A stretch of DNA of 64,000 bases. Source: Succinivibrio dextrinosolvens (GTDB taxonomy: Bacteria > Pseudomonadota > Gammaproteobacteria > Enterobacterales > Succinivibrionaceae). The notes below the pieces were generated by a model. It was not told the DNA's origin and did no database searches. It saw nothing but the letters and a program-made list of their open reading frames with translations. Of the stretch, positions 25,786-36,531 are shown in pieces (the stretch's first letter is position 1; the number at the start of each line of letters is the position of its first letter). Location of the stretch: assembly GCF_900116345.1 (NCBI RefSeq), contig NZ_FPAH01000009.1:1-64000 (forward strand), read 5' to 3'. The translations under genes and the position numbers were made by a program.

Positions 25786-28614
25786 ATGGCTGATTATAAA
25801 AATACTTTAAACCTTCCAAATACAGACTTTCCTATGCGTGGCAATCTTTCTCAGAGAGAGCCTGGAATGCTGGCGGACTGGGAAAAGCGTTGTCTTTATA
25901 AGAAAATTCGCACAGCACGTGCTGGTGCCAACATGTTTATTCTTCATGACGGCCCTCCATATGCAAACGGCAATATTCACATTGGACACTCTATTAACAA
26001 GGTTTTAAAGGATATTATTATCAAGTCAAAAACCTTATCTGGTTTTGACTCTCCTTACATTCCTGGCTGGGACTGTCATGGCCTTCCAATTGAAGTTAAG
26101 GTTGAGAGTTTGATCGGAAAGCCTGGTGCCAAGGTTGATGCTGCAACCTTCAGAAAAGAATGCAGAAAGTATGCTGCAAGTCAGGTTGAAGGTCAGAAAA
26201 AGGATTTCAAGCGTCTTGGTGTATTAGGTGACTGGGAGAACCCATACCTGACCATGAACTATAAGACTGAGGCTGATACCTTAAGAGCTTTAGGAAAGGT
26301 TATTGCAAACGGTCACTTTGTAAGAGGTCTGAAGCCTGTTTACTGGTGTATGGACTGTCAGTCTGCGCTTGCTGAGGCTGAGGTTGAATACGCTGATGTT
26401 AAGTCAGATTCTATTTATGTTCGTTTTGCCTCAACAGATGATGAGAAGGTTCTGAATACATTCAATGCACAGGGCAAAGGTCAGGGCCCAATCTCCTGTG
26501 TAATCTGGACCACTACTCCATGGACTCTTCCAGCCAACAGAGCAATCTGTCTGAACGAACAGCTTAAGTACAGCCTAGTTCAGGTCGAGACAGATCGCGG
26601 CTCTGAGCGTTTTATTATGGCTTCAGACCTGATTGAAACTGTAATGAACAGCTGTGGTATTGAAAAGTACGAGCAGATTGGTGATGAAGTATCAGGAAAG
26701 GCTTTAGAGCTTATGAAGTTCAAGCACCCATTCCTGAATATTGAGTCAACTGTTATTTTAGGTGCTCACGTAACTCTGGAGGCCGGTACCGGATGTGTTC
26801 ATACCGCAGGCGGTCACGGTCTAGACGACTACAATGTAAGCACTAAGTACGGTATTGAAATCTACAATCCAGTTGGCCCTGACGGCTGCTTTAAAGAGGA
26901 TGTTGAATTCTTTGCCGGCTTAAATGTTCTAAAGGCAAATCCTAAGGTAATTGAGGTTTTAAAAGAAAAGGGCGCTTTAGTTAAGGCTATTTCTATTACC
27001 CACAGTTATCCTCACTGCTGGCGTCATAAGACCCCAGTTATTTTCCGTGCAACTCCTCAGTGGTTCATTTCAATGGATGGCAAGGGCCTAAGAACCAGAG
27101 CTCTTGAGGAAATTTCAAAGACCAAGTGGATCCCTGCATGGGGACAGAACCGTATTGAGGCAATGGTTAAGCAGCGTACAGACTGGTGTATTTCCCGTCA
27201 GAGAACCTGGGGTATGCCATGTGCTGTCCTAATCAACAATGAAACTAACGAAATTCATCCTGATACTCCTGCAATTATTGAGAAGGTTGCCAAGGCTGTT
27301 GAGAAGGATGGTATTCAGGCCTGGTGGGATCTCAAGGTTGAAGATCTGATCGGAGCTGAAGAGGCAAAGTTTTATCACAAGGATCCAAATACTCTGGATG
27401 TATGGTTTGACTCAGGTTCAACTCAGTTCAGTGTTGTTGATCAGCGTGAAGAGTTTAAGGGCCACAGTGCAGACCTATACTTAGAGGGCTCAGATCAGCA
27501 TCGTGGCTGGTTTATGTCTTCTCTGATGCTTTCTGTTGCAACAAAAGACAAGGCTCCTTACAAGGAAGTTCTGACCCACGGCTTCACAGTTGACGGCCAG
27601 GGCAGAAAGATGTCCAAGTCTCTGGGTAACGTAATCGCTCCTCAGGAAGTTATTGACAAACTTGGTGCTGATGTTCTGCGTCTGTGGATTGCATCAAATG
27701 ACTATACCGGCGATATGGCTGTTTCTCATGAAATCTTCAAGAGATCTTCTGATGCATACCGTCGTGTAAGAAATACTATCCGTTTCCTACTGGCAAATCT
27801 GAACGGCTTCAATCCTGAAACCGATATGGTTCCATTCAGCTCTATGGTTGAGCTTGATAAGTGGGCTGTATCCTTAGCATCTAAGACTCAGAAAGAAGTT
27901 GTAGCCTGCTACGATGAGTACGACTTCCACAAGGTGGTTCAGATTCTGATGAACTTCTGCTCTATCGAGTTAGGTTCATTCTATCTTGATATCATCAAGG
28001 ACCGTCAGTATACAGCTAAGGCTGATAGTGCTGCTCGTCGTTCATGTCAGAGTGCTTTATATCTGATTGCAGAGTCTCTGATCCGCTGGATTGCTCCTAT
28101 ACTATCATTCACTGCTCAGGAAGCATGGGAAGCTATGCCTGGTAAGAGAGAGGAATTCGTATTCACTTCTACCTGGTTTGATAAGCTAGAAGAGCTTGAT
28201 GAGTCTTCAGAATTCAATTCTGAGTACTGGAAGAGAATGCTGACCTTCAGAAATGAGGCCAACAAGGCTATCGAAACCGCTAGAAATAACGGTGTAATCG
28301 GTGGCTCTCTTGAGGCTGACGTTAAGGTATTTGCAAAGGGCCAGCTCTTTGATGATCTTAAGAAGCTTGAAAGCGAGTTATGCTTTGTGCTGATTACTTC
28401 TAAGGCTGTAATTTCAGATGTAGTTGCTCCTGCTGATGCTTTCAAGTCTGAGGTAATTGACTGTTCCTTTACTGTTACCAAGTCATCAGCTAAGAAGTGT
28501 GAGAGATGCTGGCATTATGAGGATGCAGTAGATGCAGATCCTGAGTATCCAGGTCTTTGCCCAAGATGTATTGAGAACATCAAGTCAAACGGTGAAGTAA
28601 GAAAATTTGCTTAA
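25786..28614 (+). CDS. ileS: Isoleucyl-tRNA synthetase
   Basis: A class I synthetase of about 942 residues starting [19 protein letters not shown], as in E. coli IleS. The HIGH motif is in [17 protein letters not shown] in [10 protein letters not shown], and the editing region in [15 protein letters not shown]-terminal zinc ribbon has CERCWHYE and CPRCIENI. The ATG at 25786 is preferred over an in-frame TTG at 25771. It lies 23 bases after ribF and its stop abuts lspA, as in the enteric operon. This is the bacterial form expected to be mupirocin-sensitive. Confidence 0.97.
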   Translation: MADYKNTLNLPNTDFPMRGNLSQREPGMLADWEKRCLYKKIRTARAGANMFILHDGPPYANGNIHIGHSINKVLKDIIIKSKTLSGFDSPYIPGWDCHGLPIEVKVESLIGKPGAKVDAATFRKECRKYAASQVEGQKKDFKRLGVLGDWENPYLTMNYKTEADTLRALGKVIANGHFVRGLKPVYWCMDCQSALAEAEVEYADVKSDSIYVRFASTDDEKVLNTFNAQGKGQGPISCVIWTTTPWTLPANRAICLNEQLKYSLVQVETDRGSERFIMASDLIETVMNSCGIEKYEQIGDEVSGKALELMKFKHPFLNIESTVILGAHVTLEAGTGCVHTAGGHGLDDYNVSTKYGIEIYNPVGPDGCFKEDVEFFAGLNVLKANPKVIEVLKEKGALVKAISITHSYPHCWRHKTPVIFRATPQWFISMDGKGLRTRALEEISKTKWIPAWGQNRIEAMVKQRTDWCISRQRTWGMPCAVLINNETNEIHPDTPAIIEKVAKAVEKDGIQAWWDLKVEDLIGAEEAKFYHKDPNTLDVWFDSGSTQFSVVDQREEFKGHSADLYLEGSDQHRGWFMSSLMLSVATKDKAPYKEVLTHGFTVDGQGRKMSKSLGNVIAPQEVIDKLGADVLRLWIASNDYTGDMAVSHEIFKRSSDAYRRVRNTIRFLLANLNGFNPETDMVPFSSMVELDKWAVSLASKTQKEVVACYDEYDFHKVVQILMNFCSIELGSFYLDIIKDRQYTAKADSAARRSCQSALYLIAESLIRWIAPILSFTAQEAWEAMPGKREEFVFTSTWFDKLEELDESSEFNSEYWKRMLTFRNEANKAIETARNNGVIGGSLEADVKVFAKGQLFDDLKKLESELCFVLITSKAVISDVVAPADAFKSEVIDCSFTVTKSSAKKCERCWHYEDAVDADPEYPGLCPRCIENIKSNGEVRKFA

Positions 28615-28615
28615 T

Positions 28616-29131
28616 ATGACTTCATTGTTTTCAAAAGAAAATGGAAGCAAGTTCCTCTTATGGAGCTTGCTTGTTATTGTTCTTGATCAGTTGACCAAAT
28701 ACTGGATCAGTTCAACTATTCCAGTTGATACAGTTGGTTATCGTGTTGCATCTTTTTTCAGTATTGTTCATGTCTGGAATGAAGGTGCTGCATTTAGTTT
28801 CCTAGCCTCAATGGGCGGATGGCAGCGCTATTTCTTTATGGGAATAGCGGTTGTGATCTGTGCGGTACTACTTTTCTGTCTTTTAAGAACTTCCCGTGAA
28901 AAGAAATGGACCTGCCTTGCAATCTCTCTTGTAATTGGTGGTGCATTGGGCAATCTTATTGATAGAATCCTCTGGTCTCACGTTATAGATTTCCTGCTGT
29001 TCTATATAAAAACTGATTCATTTTTCTATGCTTATCCAGCATTCAATGTAGCTGATATTGCAGTCTGCTGTGGCGCAGGCCTTTTGGTGATTATAGGATT
29101 TTTAGGAAAAGAAGATCCTATAAAAAAATAG
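28616..29131 (+). CDS. lspA: Prolipoprotein signal peptidase (signal peptidase II)
   Basis: About 171 residues with four membrane segments. The catalytic aspartates lie in NLIDRILWSHVIDFL and FNVADIAV, and the conserved VLDQLTKYW and NEGAAFSF motifs are present. It cleaves the signal peptide of lipid-modified prolipoproteins in the inner membrane. The ATG at 28616 follows the ileS stop by one base; an in-frame TTG at 28607 overlaps ileS. It belongs to the same operon. Confidence 0.95.
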   Translation: MTSLFSKENGSKFLLWSLLVIVLDQLTKYWISSTIPVDTVGYRVASFFSIVHVWNEGAAFSFLASMGGWQRYFFMGIAVVICAVLLFCLLRTSREKKWTCLAISLVIGGALGNLIDRILWSHVIDFLLFYIKTDSFFYAYPAFNVADIAVCCGAGLLVIIGFLGKEDPIKK

Positions 29132-29140
29132 GAGCTTTTT

Positions 29141-30079
29141 ATGTCTTTTTCTGTAAAAATTGCTAAGTCCCGCGGTATGTGCGCAGGTGTTGAAAGGGCA
29201 ATTCAAACTGTAAAGAATGCTATCTTAAAATTTTCTGATCAGGAAATTTATGTTCTTCATGAAGTCGTTCATAACAAGCATGTTGTGGATGACTTACGTT
29301 CAATCGGTGCTCACTTCGTTGATTCCCTAGATGAAGTACCAGAGAACTCTGTTCTTATTTTCTCAGCCCATGGCGTAGGTATAAGCACCTTTGAGTCTGC
29401 AAAATCCAGAAACCTCACTATTATTGATGCTACCTGTCCGGTTGTCAGTGTTATTCATAAAAAAATGAATAAGGCTGGATTAAAGGGAATGGATGCAGTG
29501 GTTATTGGACACAAAGGTCATCAGGAGGTTGTCGGTACCATCGGTCAGTATACTGGTGATGTAACTAAGGTTCATGTCATCATCAGTGAAGACGATGTTA
29601 ATTCTCTTGATATCGATGCTGATAATTCCATGTTCGCAACACAGACAACCCTAAGTGTTGATGAGACCAGACTTACTGTTGAAGCACTGAAGAAAAAGTA
29701 TCCAAATATTCAGGGACCAAAGGCAGATGATACCTGCAGAGCAACTCAGGTTAGACAGAATGCTGTTAAAGAGCTTGCCCGCGAATGTGATCTGGTATTA
29801 ATTGCCGGTTCCGCTAACTCCTCAAATTCAAACCGATTAAAAGAAGTTGCCCTAAATGAGGGAGCTTTTGCCTATTTAATCGATGACAGTTCACAAATTG
29901 AAATTTCATGGTTTAATAATATCAAGACAGTAGGCCTGAGTGCAGGTGCATCAGCTCCACAGTATGTTGTTGATGAGATTGTCGAGTATTTAAAACAAAA
30001 TGGAGCTTCCTCAGTAGAAGAAGTAGGTAGTGATCTCAAAGAAAAAAGTTTCCCATTACCTCAGGAAGTCCAAATCTAA
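29141..30079 (+). CDS. ispH: 4-hydroxy-3-methylbut-2-enyl diphosphate reductase
   Basis: A 312-residue Fe-S enzyme of the last step in the MEP isoprenoid pathway. The three cluster cysteines are visible in RGMCAGVERAI, DATCPVVSV and DDTCRATQVRQ. A good AGGAG site precedes the ATG, nine bases after lspA. The fkpB gene found between lspA and ispH in E. coli is missing. The protein should be cytosolic and oxygen-sensitive. Confidence 0.95.
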   Translation: MSFSVKIAKSRGMCAGVERAIQTVKNAILKFSDQEIYVLHEVVHNKHVVDDLRSIGAHFVDSLDEVPENSVLIFSAHGVGISTFESAKSRNLTIIDATCPVVSVIHKKMNKAGLKGMDAVVIGHKGHQEVVGTIGQYTGDVTKVHVIISEDDVNSLDIDADNSMFATQTTLSVDETRLTVEALKKKYPNIQGPKADDTCRATQVRQNAVKELARECDLVLIAGSANSSNSNRLKEVALNEGAFAYLIDDSSQIEISWFNNIKTVGLSAGASAPQYVVDEIVEYLKQNGASSVEEVGSDLKEKSFPLPQEVQI

Positions 30080-30137
30080 AGGCAAGATAAAACAAGATGT
30101 CGTTTTTTAACGATTTATTTTTGTTTTGGGAGTTCAA

Positions 30138-31409
30138 ATGAAAGATTCAACTTTGTGTATTCATGCTGGTTATTCTCCAAAGAATGGTGAACCAAGCGCA
30201 ATGCCAATTATTCAGAGTACAACCTTCAGATATGAGAGTACACAAGCAATCGCTGATCTGTTCGATTTAAAGAGTAACGGTTATTTCTATTCTCGTCTGG
30301 CTAATCCTACCTGTGGGTTTGTAGAAGAGCGACTGGCAAAGCTTGAAGGTGGTGTTGGTGCTATGCTGACCTCATCTGGTCAGGCCGCTACCTTAACAGC
30401 TGTGCTTACCATTGCCAAGGCCGGTGATCATATTCTATGCTCATCTACAGTTTATGGCGGTACCTTTAATCTTATGGCTGTTACCTTCAAGAGAATGGGT
30501 ATTGATGTAACCTTCTTTGAACCAGAGGAAACAGATGCTCAGGTTGAAGCAAAGATCAGACCTCAGACAAAGGCTATCTTTGGTGAAACTCTTGCTAATC
30601 CTGCTCTTGCTGTGTTTGATATTGAGCGTTATGCCGCTCTTGCTCACAAGCATGAGATTCCTCTGATTGTGGATAATACCTTTGCAACTCCAATTCTATG
30701 TAAGCCTTTTGAATTCGGTGCTGATATCGTTATTCATTCAACCACAAAATATCTTGATGGTCATGCAGTTCAGGTTGGCGGAGCTTTGGTTGACAGTGGT
30801 AACTTTGACTGGGCAAAATCATCAAAATTCCCTGAGTTTACAACCCCAGATGAGTCCTATCATGGTCTTGTTTATACTGAGGCTTTCGGAAAGGCTGCAT
30901 TCATAGTTAAGGCTAGAGCTCAGATTATGCGTGATTTAGGTGTCTGCCAGACAGCTCAGGCTGCATTCTATATAAATCTTGGAATTGAAACCCTTCCATT
31001 ACGTATCCGCAAGCATTCAGAGAATGCCTTAAAGGTTGCTGAATATCTGTCCAAGAATGAGAAGATTTCACGTGTTATCTATCCTGGTTTAAAATCAGAC
31101 CCTTATTACGCATTAGGTCAGAAATACATGACCGATGGTCTGTGTTCAGGTGTTATGTCAATTGAACTTAAGGGGGGAAGAGAAGCCGGAGCCAAGTTTA
31201 TTGATAATGTTAAGCTTGCATCCCCTGAGGTTCACGTTGCAGACATTAAGACCTGTCTGCTACATCCTGCAACTGCAACTCACCGTCAGCTTTCTGATGA
31301 TCAGTTAAAGGAATGCGGTATTACTCCTGGTTTAGTAAGACTTTCTGTTGGTCTTGAAGATGTTGAGGATATTATTGCTGATATCCAGCAGGCATTAGAT
31401 AAGATCTAA
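30138..31409 (+). CDS. O-acetylhomoserine aminocarboxypropyltransferase/cysteine synthase-like
   Basis: A 423-residue Cys/Met-metabolism PLP enzyme. The phosphate loop is in SSGQAATLTAV, the segment STVYGGTFNLMA follows, and the PLP lysine is in HSTTKYLDGHAVQ. The length and SVYGGT-type pattern fit O-acetylhomoserine sulfhydrylase (MetY) better than MetB or MetC. It would make homocysteine or methionine from O-acetylhomoserine and sulfide. The ATG at 30138 is chosen for its GGGAG site 6 bases upstream. It overlaps the stop of a convergent small gene. No MetJ-like boxes were seen upstream. Methionine gamma-lyase is a less likely alternative. Confidence 0.83.
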   Translation: MKDSTLCIHAGYSPKNGEPSAMPIIQSTTFRYESTQAIADLFDLKSNGYFYSRLANPTCGFVEERLAKLEGGVGAMLTSSGQAATLTAVLTIAKAGDHILCSSTVYGGTFNLMAVTFKRMGIDVTFFEPEETDAQVEAKIRPQTKAIFGETLANPALAVFDIERYAALAHKHEIPLIVDNTFATPILCKPFEFGADIVIHSTTKYLDGHAVQVGGALVDSGNFDWAKSSKFPEFTTPDESYHGLVYTEAFGKAAFIVKARAQIMRDLGVCQTAQAAFYINLGIETLPLRIRKHSENALKVAEYLSKNEKISRVIYPGLKSDPYYALGQKYMTDGLCSGVMSIELKGGREAGAKFIDNVKLASPEVHVADIKTCLLHPATATHRQLSDDQLKECGITPGLVRLSVGLEDVEDIIADIQQALDKI

Positions 31410-31783
31410 TCAATTTCTAGATAGGTGGAGGCTTTCTTGTCTCCACTTTTGATTATAAACTCTCCAGTTTTTATTCCCAGACCTGCAAGTTCATAGATTC
31501 TTACGTGACCGATTGTTTCTCCACTGCACTGAAGTGTTCTTCTTTTTGAGATATAGGCATCTGTCAGTTTTGCTCCATTTATGGTGGCATGGATAGGGGT
31601 TCCGAATCCAAGTACGTATGTTTCAACTGAAGTATTGTTAACTTTTCTTATACCTACTGCCAGAACCTTTTCAACATTCTTGATCCTAAGCTTATAGTAT
31701 TTTGAGCATAGATAGGGATCGGTGTATGCGTAAGCAGAGTTTGCAAATATAATTATCACTAAGAAAAACAATATTTTTTTCAT
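31406..31783 (-). CDS. Small exported protein of unknown function
   Basis: A 125-residue protein with a clear Sec signal peptide: Lys-Lys start, hydrophobic ILFFLVIIIF, and an AYA cleavage site near residue 19. The mature part is about 105 residues with two cysteines (in LCSKYY and LQCSGE) that could form a disulfide. Its stop overlaps the stop of the convergent sulfhydrylase gene by three bases. It lies downstream of valS but behind a strong terminator, so it is probably separately transcribed. No family was recognised. Confidence 0.7.
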   Translation of the reverse strand: MKKILFFLVIIIFANSAYAYTDPYLCSKYYKLRIKNVEKVLAVGIRKVNNTSVETYVLGFGTPIHATINGAKLTDAYISKRRTLQCSGETIGHVRIYELAGLGIKTGEFIIKSGDKKASTYLEID

Positions 31784-31818
31784 AAATTATTGCTTATATA
31801 TAATGTTATTAAGTAAAA

Positions 31819-31858
31819 AAATCCTCACATACGTCAGTATAAAACATAGTGAGGATTT
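31819..31858 (-). terminator. Terminator of valS
   Basis: A perfect 10-pair stem, AAATCCTCAC (31819-31828) with GTGAGGATTT (31849-31858), encloses 20 bases. On the minus strand it is followed by a run of Ts, directly after the valS stop. Confidence 0.88.
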
Positions 31859-31884
31859 ATCGTTTAATCTAAAAAGATTATTTC

Positions 31885-34755
31885 TTAAAGATTCTCAATC
31901 TCGTGAAGCTGAGCAACTACTTTTTCAAGCTGAGTTCTGTTCAGTTCAAGCTGAGCTTTTGCTCCTTCAATAATCTTTGCAGGAGCCTTTGAAACGAATG
32001 CTTCGTTTGAAAGCTTGCTCTCGCCTGACTTGATGTTTGCCTCAAGCTTCTGAATCATTCCCTTAAGACGCTTGATCTCTTCATCCTTGTTGATTAGATC
32101 CTTCATTGCAATCAGGATTTCTGCGTTACCGATTGGCTTTGAAGTACAAGGCTGAATTTCATCACTGGCCTCTACAAACTTGATCATTTCGATATTAGCA
32201 AGATTCTGCATGAAGATGAAATTATCTGAAGCACACTTCTTTTCATCATCGCTGGCACCACGCATCATAGGAGCAAGTGTTACAGAAGGTGCAACCTTCA
32301 TCTCTGCTCTTAGGTTACGGATTACAGTTGATACTTCCTGAATGAAGGCAATATCAGATTCAGCCTTATCATCATTGTCAAAATCCTCTGCAACAGGGAA
32401 TTTTGCAGTAATGATTGTCTTATCTTCATTCAGCTTGCCAATCATAGGTGCAGTCTGCTGCCAGATGGTCTCTGTCAGGAATGGCATTACAGGGTGAGCC
32501 ATTCTCATTACAGCTTCTAGAATCTCAACCAGAGTATATGCAGTTGCATTCTTCTGAGATTCAGTAGCCTTATCTGACTTCAGAATAGCCTTGGTAAACT
32601 CCAGATACCAGTCGCAGTATTCATTCCAGATGAACTCATAGATATTGTTTGCAACCTGATCAAATCTGTAGGCATTGATTGATGTGGTAACGTTTTCAAT
32701 AGCCTTACGCATCTTTGATCTGATCCACTTGTCTGCAACTGACAGATCTGCTGGATTTGGCTTGGTCAGATTCATTTCACTTACATTCATAAGTACGAAT
32801 CTTGAGGCGTTCCAGATCTTGTTACAGAAGTTTCTGTAACCATCAAGACGCTTCATATCCCAGTTGATGTCTCTACCGTTTGAGGCTAGAGCACAAAGGG
32901 TGAATCTTAATGCGTCTGTACCGTGAGCTGCAATTCCTTCTGGGAACTGTTTTGCGGTACGCTTAGCAATCTTTTCTGCCATCTGAGGCTGCATCATGTT
33001 AGCAGTACGCTTGGTGATCAGGCTGTCTTTATCAATACCGTCAATCATGTCTAAAGGATCTAAAACATTTCCCTTAGACTTGGACATCTTATTGCCTTCC
33101 TCATCACGGATAAGTCCGGTAACGTATACGGTCTTGAATGGAACCTGAGGAGTACCGTCTTCATTCTTCATAAAGTGCATGGTCATCATGATCATACGTG
33201 CAACCCAGAAGAAGATAATATCAAATCCAGTTACAAGAACTGAGGTTGGGTGGAACATCTTAAGTTCTTTTGTATTATCTGGCCAGCCTAGGGTTGAGAA
33301 AGTCCAAAGAGCTGAAGAGAACCAGGTATCCAGAACATCTGGATCACGGGTAAGCTCAACGTCAGCACCAAGCTTGTATTTCGCTCTTACCTCATCCTCG
33401 TTTCTTGCAACGTAAACTTTTCCATTCTGATCATACCAGGCAGGAATTCTGTGTCCCCACCATAGCTGACGGGAAATACACCAGTCCTGAAGATCGTTCA
33501 TCCATGAATAATACATGTTTGCGTACTGAGCTGGAACGAACTTGATTCTTCCGTCCTGTACAGCTTCTACTGCTGGTTTGCCTAAAATACTGGCACGAAC
33601 GTACCACTGATCAGTCAGCATTGGCTCGATAGGAACACCGCCACGATCGCCAAATGGCTGAGACAGAGCGTGGTCCTCGATCTTAACTAATAAGCCCTGA
33701 GCCTTAAGATCTTCTACGATTCTGTCTCTTGCCTCAAATCTGTCTAATCCTCGGTATGCCTCTGGAATATAACCACTGACCTCTGTTGTTGGTTCGCCAT
33801 TGGTGTCAAATACCTCACCTTCTTCTCTGATATGAGCATCTTCTGTAAGAACATTGATCATTGGCAGCTTGTTGCGCTTACCAACTGCATAGTCGTTGAA
33901 ATCATGAGCAGGGGTAATCTTAACGCATCCGGTACCAGTTTCCATCTCAGCATGGATATCTGCTACCACTGGAATCTTTCTGCCTACAAGAGGTAATTCA
34001 AGGTATTTGCCGACAATTGACTTGAATCTTTCATCTGCTGGGTTTACGGCAACAGCGGTATCACCTAAAAGAGTCTCTGGACGGGTGGTTGCAATCAGTA
34101 CATAATCCTTGCCGTCGGCAGTGGTTACGCCATCAGCTAGCTTGTACTTAACGTACCACATATAGCCTTTAACGTCCTTGTTCTCTACTTCAAGATCAGA
34201 GATTGCGGTACGCAGCTTAGGATCCCAGTTAACCAGTCTCTTTCCTCTGTAAATCAGATCTTCATCGTATAGACGAACGAAAACCTCAAGCACTGCCTTT
34301 GATAGTCCTTCGTCCATGGTGAATCTTTCACGAGTCCAGTCTACAGAGGTTCCCAATCTGCGCATCTGACGGGTAATGGTTCCGCCTGACTGTTCTTTCC
34401 AGTCCCAGATTCTCTGGATAAACTTTTCTCTTCCGAGATCATGTCTGGTCAGATTTTCTTCTTTTGCAAGCTTTCTCTCTACCACCATCTGGGTTGCGAT
34501 TCCGGCATGGTCTGTTCCGCACTGCCATAGGGTATTGTCCCCTTTCATTCTGTGGTAGCGGACCAGTGTATCCATAATAGTCTGCTGGAAAGCATGACCC
34601 ATGTGTAGTGAACCTGTCACATTTGGAGGAGGAAGTGCAATGGAGAATGACTCTTTTGATTCATCATAGTTAGGTTTAAAGTAACCTTCCTTCTCCCATT
34701 TCTGGTAGGTATTGCTTTCAAAATTTTCTGGGGTATAGGTTTTTTCCATATCCAT
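31885..34755 (-). CDS. valS: Valyl-tRNA synthetase
   Basis: A 956-residue class I synthetase with the HIGH motif as HMGH in [23 protein letters not shown] in the catalytic domain, the CP1 editing segment [13 protein letters not shown], and KMSKS in [15 protein letters not shown]-terminal coiled coil ([18 protein letters not shown] and onward) is typical of ValS. It charges tRNA-Val and edits Thr. Two possible ATGs lie two codons apart; AAAGG about 10 bases upstream suits the first. It is a single-gene unit, unlike E. coli where it follows pepA-holC. Confidence 0.96.
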   Translation of the reverse strand: MDMEKTYTPENFESNTYQKWEKEGYFKPNYDESKESFSIALPPPNVTGSLHMGHAFQQTIMDTLVRYHRMKGDNTLWQCGTDHAGIATQMVVERKLAKEENLTRHDLGREKFIQRIWDWKEQSGGTITRQMRRLGTSVDWTRERFTMDEGLSKAVLEVFVRLYDEDLIYRGKRLVNWDPKLRTAISDLEVENKDVKGYMWYVKYKLADGVTTADGKDYVLIATTRPETLLGDTAVAVNPADERFKSIVGKYLELPLVGRKIPVVADIHAEMETGTGCVKITPAHDFNDYAVGKRNKLPMINVLTEDAHIREEGEVFDTNGEPTTEVSGYIPEAYRGLDRFEARDRIVEDLKAQGLLVKIEDHALSQPFGDRGGVPIEPMLTDQWYVRASILGKPAVEAVQDGRIKFVPAQYANMYYSWMNDLQDWCISRQLWWGHRIPAWYDQNGKVYVARNEDEVRAKYKLGADVELTRDPDVLDTWFSSALWTFSTLGWPDNTKELKMFHPTSVLVTGFDIIFFWVARMIMMTMHFMKNEDGTPQVPFKTVYVTGLIRDEEGNKMSKSKGNVLDPLDMIDGIDKDSLITKRTANMMQPQMAEKIAKRTAKQFPEGIAAHGTDALRFTLCALASNGRDINWDMKRLDGYRNFCNKIWNASRFVLMNVSEMNLTKPNPADLSVADKWIRSKMRKAIENVTTSINAYRFDQVANNIYEFIWNEYCDWYLEFTKAILKSDKATESQKNATAYTLVEILEAVMRMAHPVMPFLTETIWQQTAPMIGKLNEDKTIITAKFPVAEDFDNDDKAESDIAFIQEVSTVIRNLRAEMKVAPSVTLAPMMRGASDDEKKCASDNFIFMQNLANIEMIKFVEASDEIQPCTSKPIGNAEILIAMKDLINKDEEIKRLKGMIQKLEANIKSGESKLSNEAFVSKAPAKIIEGAKAQLELNRTQLEKVVAQLHEIENL

Positions 34756-34987
34756 AATTATTAAAGCCTTTCGTTAATCATTTTTGCGCAAAAAAAATAT
34801 GCGTTATTCTACCACTTTTTGACCGTTCTCACACTATTTTTCTATCGCTAAAAAAAGCGATTAAATCCATAAAGGTTTAAAATAAAAAAATCTTTGAAGT
34901 TGGTTTAACTTAAAGGTCCATATGCTTTTGCTTAGTTTTGGCGTGATGATAAGATCACATCATAAAGTTTGATCAAATGGTGTATGC

Positions 34988-36367
34988 GTGTTATTTAGTA
35001 CTTTTCGACTATACATATATACTTTTGTTTTCTTCGTAATTACTTTTCTTTTTTTTATTGCTGGAATCTATTTGGATGTAAGTGTTAACAGCACATTCGA
35101 AGAACAAAACAGTGAGCTTGCAACCCAAAGAATGGATAACCTGCAAAAGGATCTTTTGTCCAGTTTTAATCAGGTTATTGAGCATGCTGAAATTCTTCAG
35201 AAATATATTGAAGATAATCCTAAAGTAACCAATGCTGAATTAAAAAACTTTATTGAGCTTAATCTGCTGCCAAAAGATCTTTCTGCTTTTTTTAATTCAA
35301 ATTCAAAGGATTTTATTAATGGTTACATGATTGCCCCGGATGATTCGTTCTTTATTGTCTCCAATGAGCCTCAAGAGAATTTCTCCCAGTTAAATTTTAA
35401 TGATAAAACAACAGAATATTACCTTGATCTGGCAAGACGAAATCCAAGAGATGTCATTGTTCAGGGGCCTATTGTTTCTCCAAGAACACACGAAATTAAT
35501 ATTTTTAACCGAAAAGCTGTATATGTGGATGGTAAATACTGGGGATATGTTGGCGTTATTGTTGATTTCTATAAACTTCTTGATTATATGAAATTAAACT
35601 CGGAAAAAGGACGGTTCGTTTACTCTATAAAAGCCTATCTCAACAAAGATGAACGTGATTTTATATGGGGTGACAGTACTCTTTTCAAGCACAGAAATCT
35701 AGTTTATAGACAGAAGTCAGTATTTTTCGGAAAACAGCACTGGGATTTGGCTTTAAAGGTTAGGAATTCTGGAAAGGCAGCCGTGCTTGGTAATAAGATT
35801 TATTTTGTTCTTTTTCTGCTTTATCTTCTTACACTTTCATTAGTATTTTATCTGTTCAGATTTTACTCCGAGCTAAAAAAATCAAAGGAAATCGACCCTA
35901 TAACCTCAACTACAGGACATGATAAGTTTCTGCATCTTGTAAAGGACAGAATAAAAGGTTCTGCTGATCATGGGCTCGTGGTATTAGAACTTATTCATTT
36001 TAACCAGATAAATTCCTGCTATGATTTTATGATTGGAGATAAGCTGTTACGAGAGGTTACCAGAAGGATTAAATCCGTTGTAAGTTATAATGATTTTATC
36101 TGTCGTGTGGGTTCTCAGTTTATTATTCTGATGCAGAACATTCGTTCTAACGTTGATGTGGATAGAGTCCAGGCTGAACTTTACGATGAGATGGAAAAGA
36201 ATTTCACTATTGATGATGTCAGCATAAATCTCAGAGCAGTAATCGGTTCCTCAAGCACAATCTCAAAAGGAAGAAACTATAATGAGATAATGACTGAAAT
36301 CTCTGAGTCTATTCTTGAGACTAAAAAGTCGATGAGATTCTTCTCAAGAGAATCTGACAAATCTTAA
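34988..36367 (+). CDS. Membrane sensor with degenerate GGDEF domain
   Basis: A 459-residue protein. One membrane helix at about residues 8-30 and a second near 265-290 enclose a periplasmic sensor region of about 230 residues that resembles CHASE-type modules. The cytoplasmic domain has the fold pattern of a diguanylate cyclase (DPITSTTGHDKFL, FNQINSCYDFMIGDKLL), but the active-site loop reads CRVGSQFIIL in place of RxGGDEF. The catalytic acidic residues are gone and the loop is one residue shorter. It is probably an inactive cyclase acting as a c-di-GMP or GTP binding sensor. The start is a GTG. It stands alone between valS and mltG. Confidence 0.8.
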   Translation: MLFSTFRLYIYTFVFFVITFLFFIAGIYLDVSVNSTFEEQNSELATQRMDNLQKDLLSSFNQVIEHAEILQKYIEDNPKVTNAELKNFIELNLLPKDLSAFFNSNSKDFINGYMIAPDDSFFIVSNEPQENFSQLNFNDKTTEYYLDLARRNPRDVIVQGPIVSPRTHEINIFNRKAVYVDGKYWGYVGVIVDFYKLLDYMKLNSEKGRFVYSIKAYLNKDERDFIWGDSTLFKHRNLVYRQKSVFFGKQHWDLALKVRNSGKAAVLGNKIYFVLFLLYLLTLSLVFYLFRFYSELKKSKEIDPITSTTGHDKFLHLVKDRIKGSADHGLVVLELIHFNQINSCYDFMIGDKLLREVTRRIKSVVSYNDFICRVGSQFIILMQNIRSNVDVDRVQAELYDEMEKNFTIDDVSINLRAVIGSSSTISKGRNYNEIMTEISESILETKKSMRFFSRESDKS

Positions 36368-36531
36368 CGATTGAATAGAAGAGAACTATTTTTCTTTTCC
36401 TATATATCTGCTACATGTTGTTGTGTATTTTGGTGCTAACATTCGTTTTGCAGATTATTGTTCTTTAAAATGATTTTAATGGACTATAATCACAGCATAT
36501 CATTTGCAACTGAATTAACTGTTTTGTTTTC

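Noticed and set aside
30080-30137. MetJ or SAM-riboswitch control of the sulfhydrylase gene
   Set aside because: No AGACGTCT-like boxes or SAM-type stems were found in the short gap.
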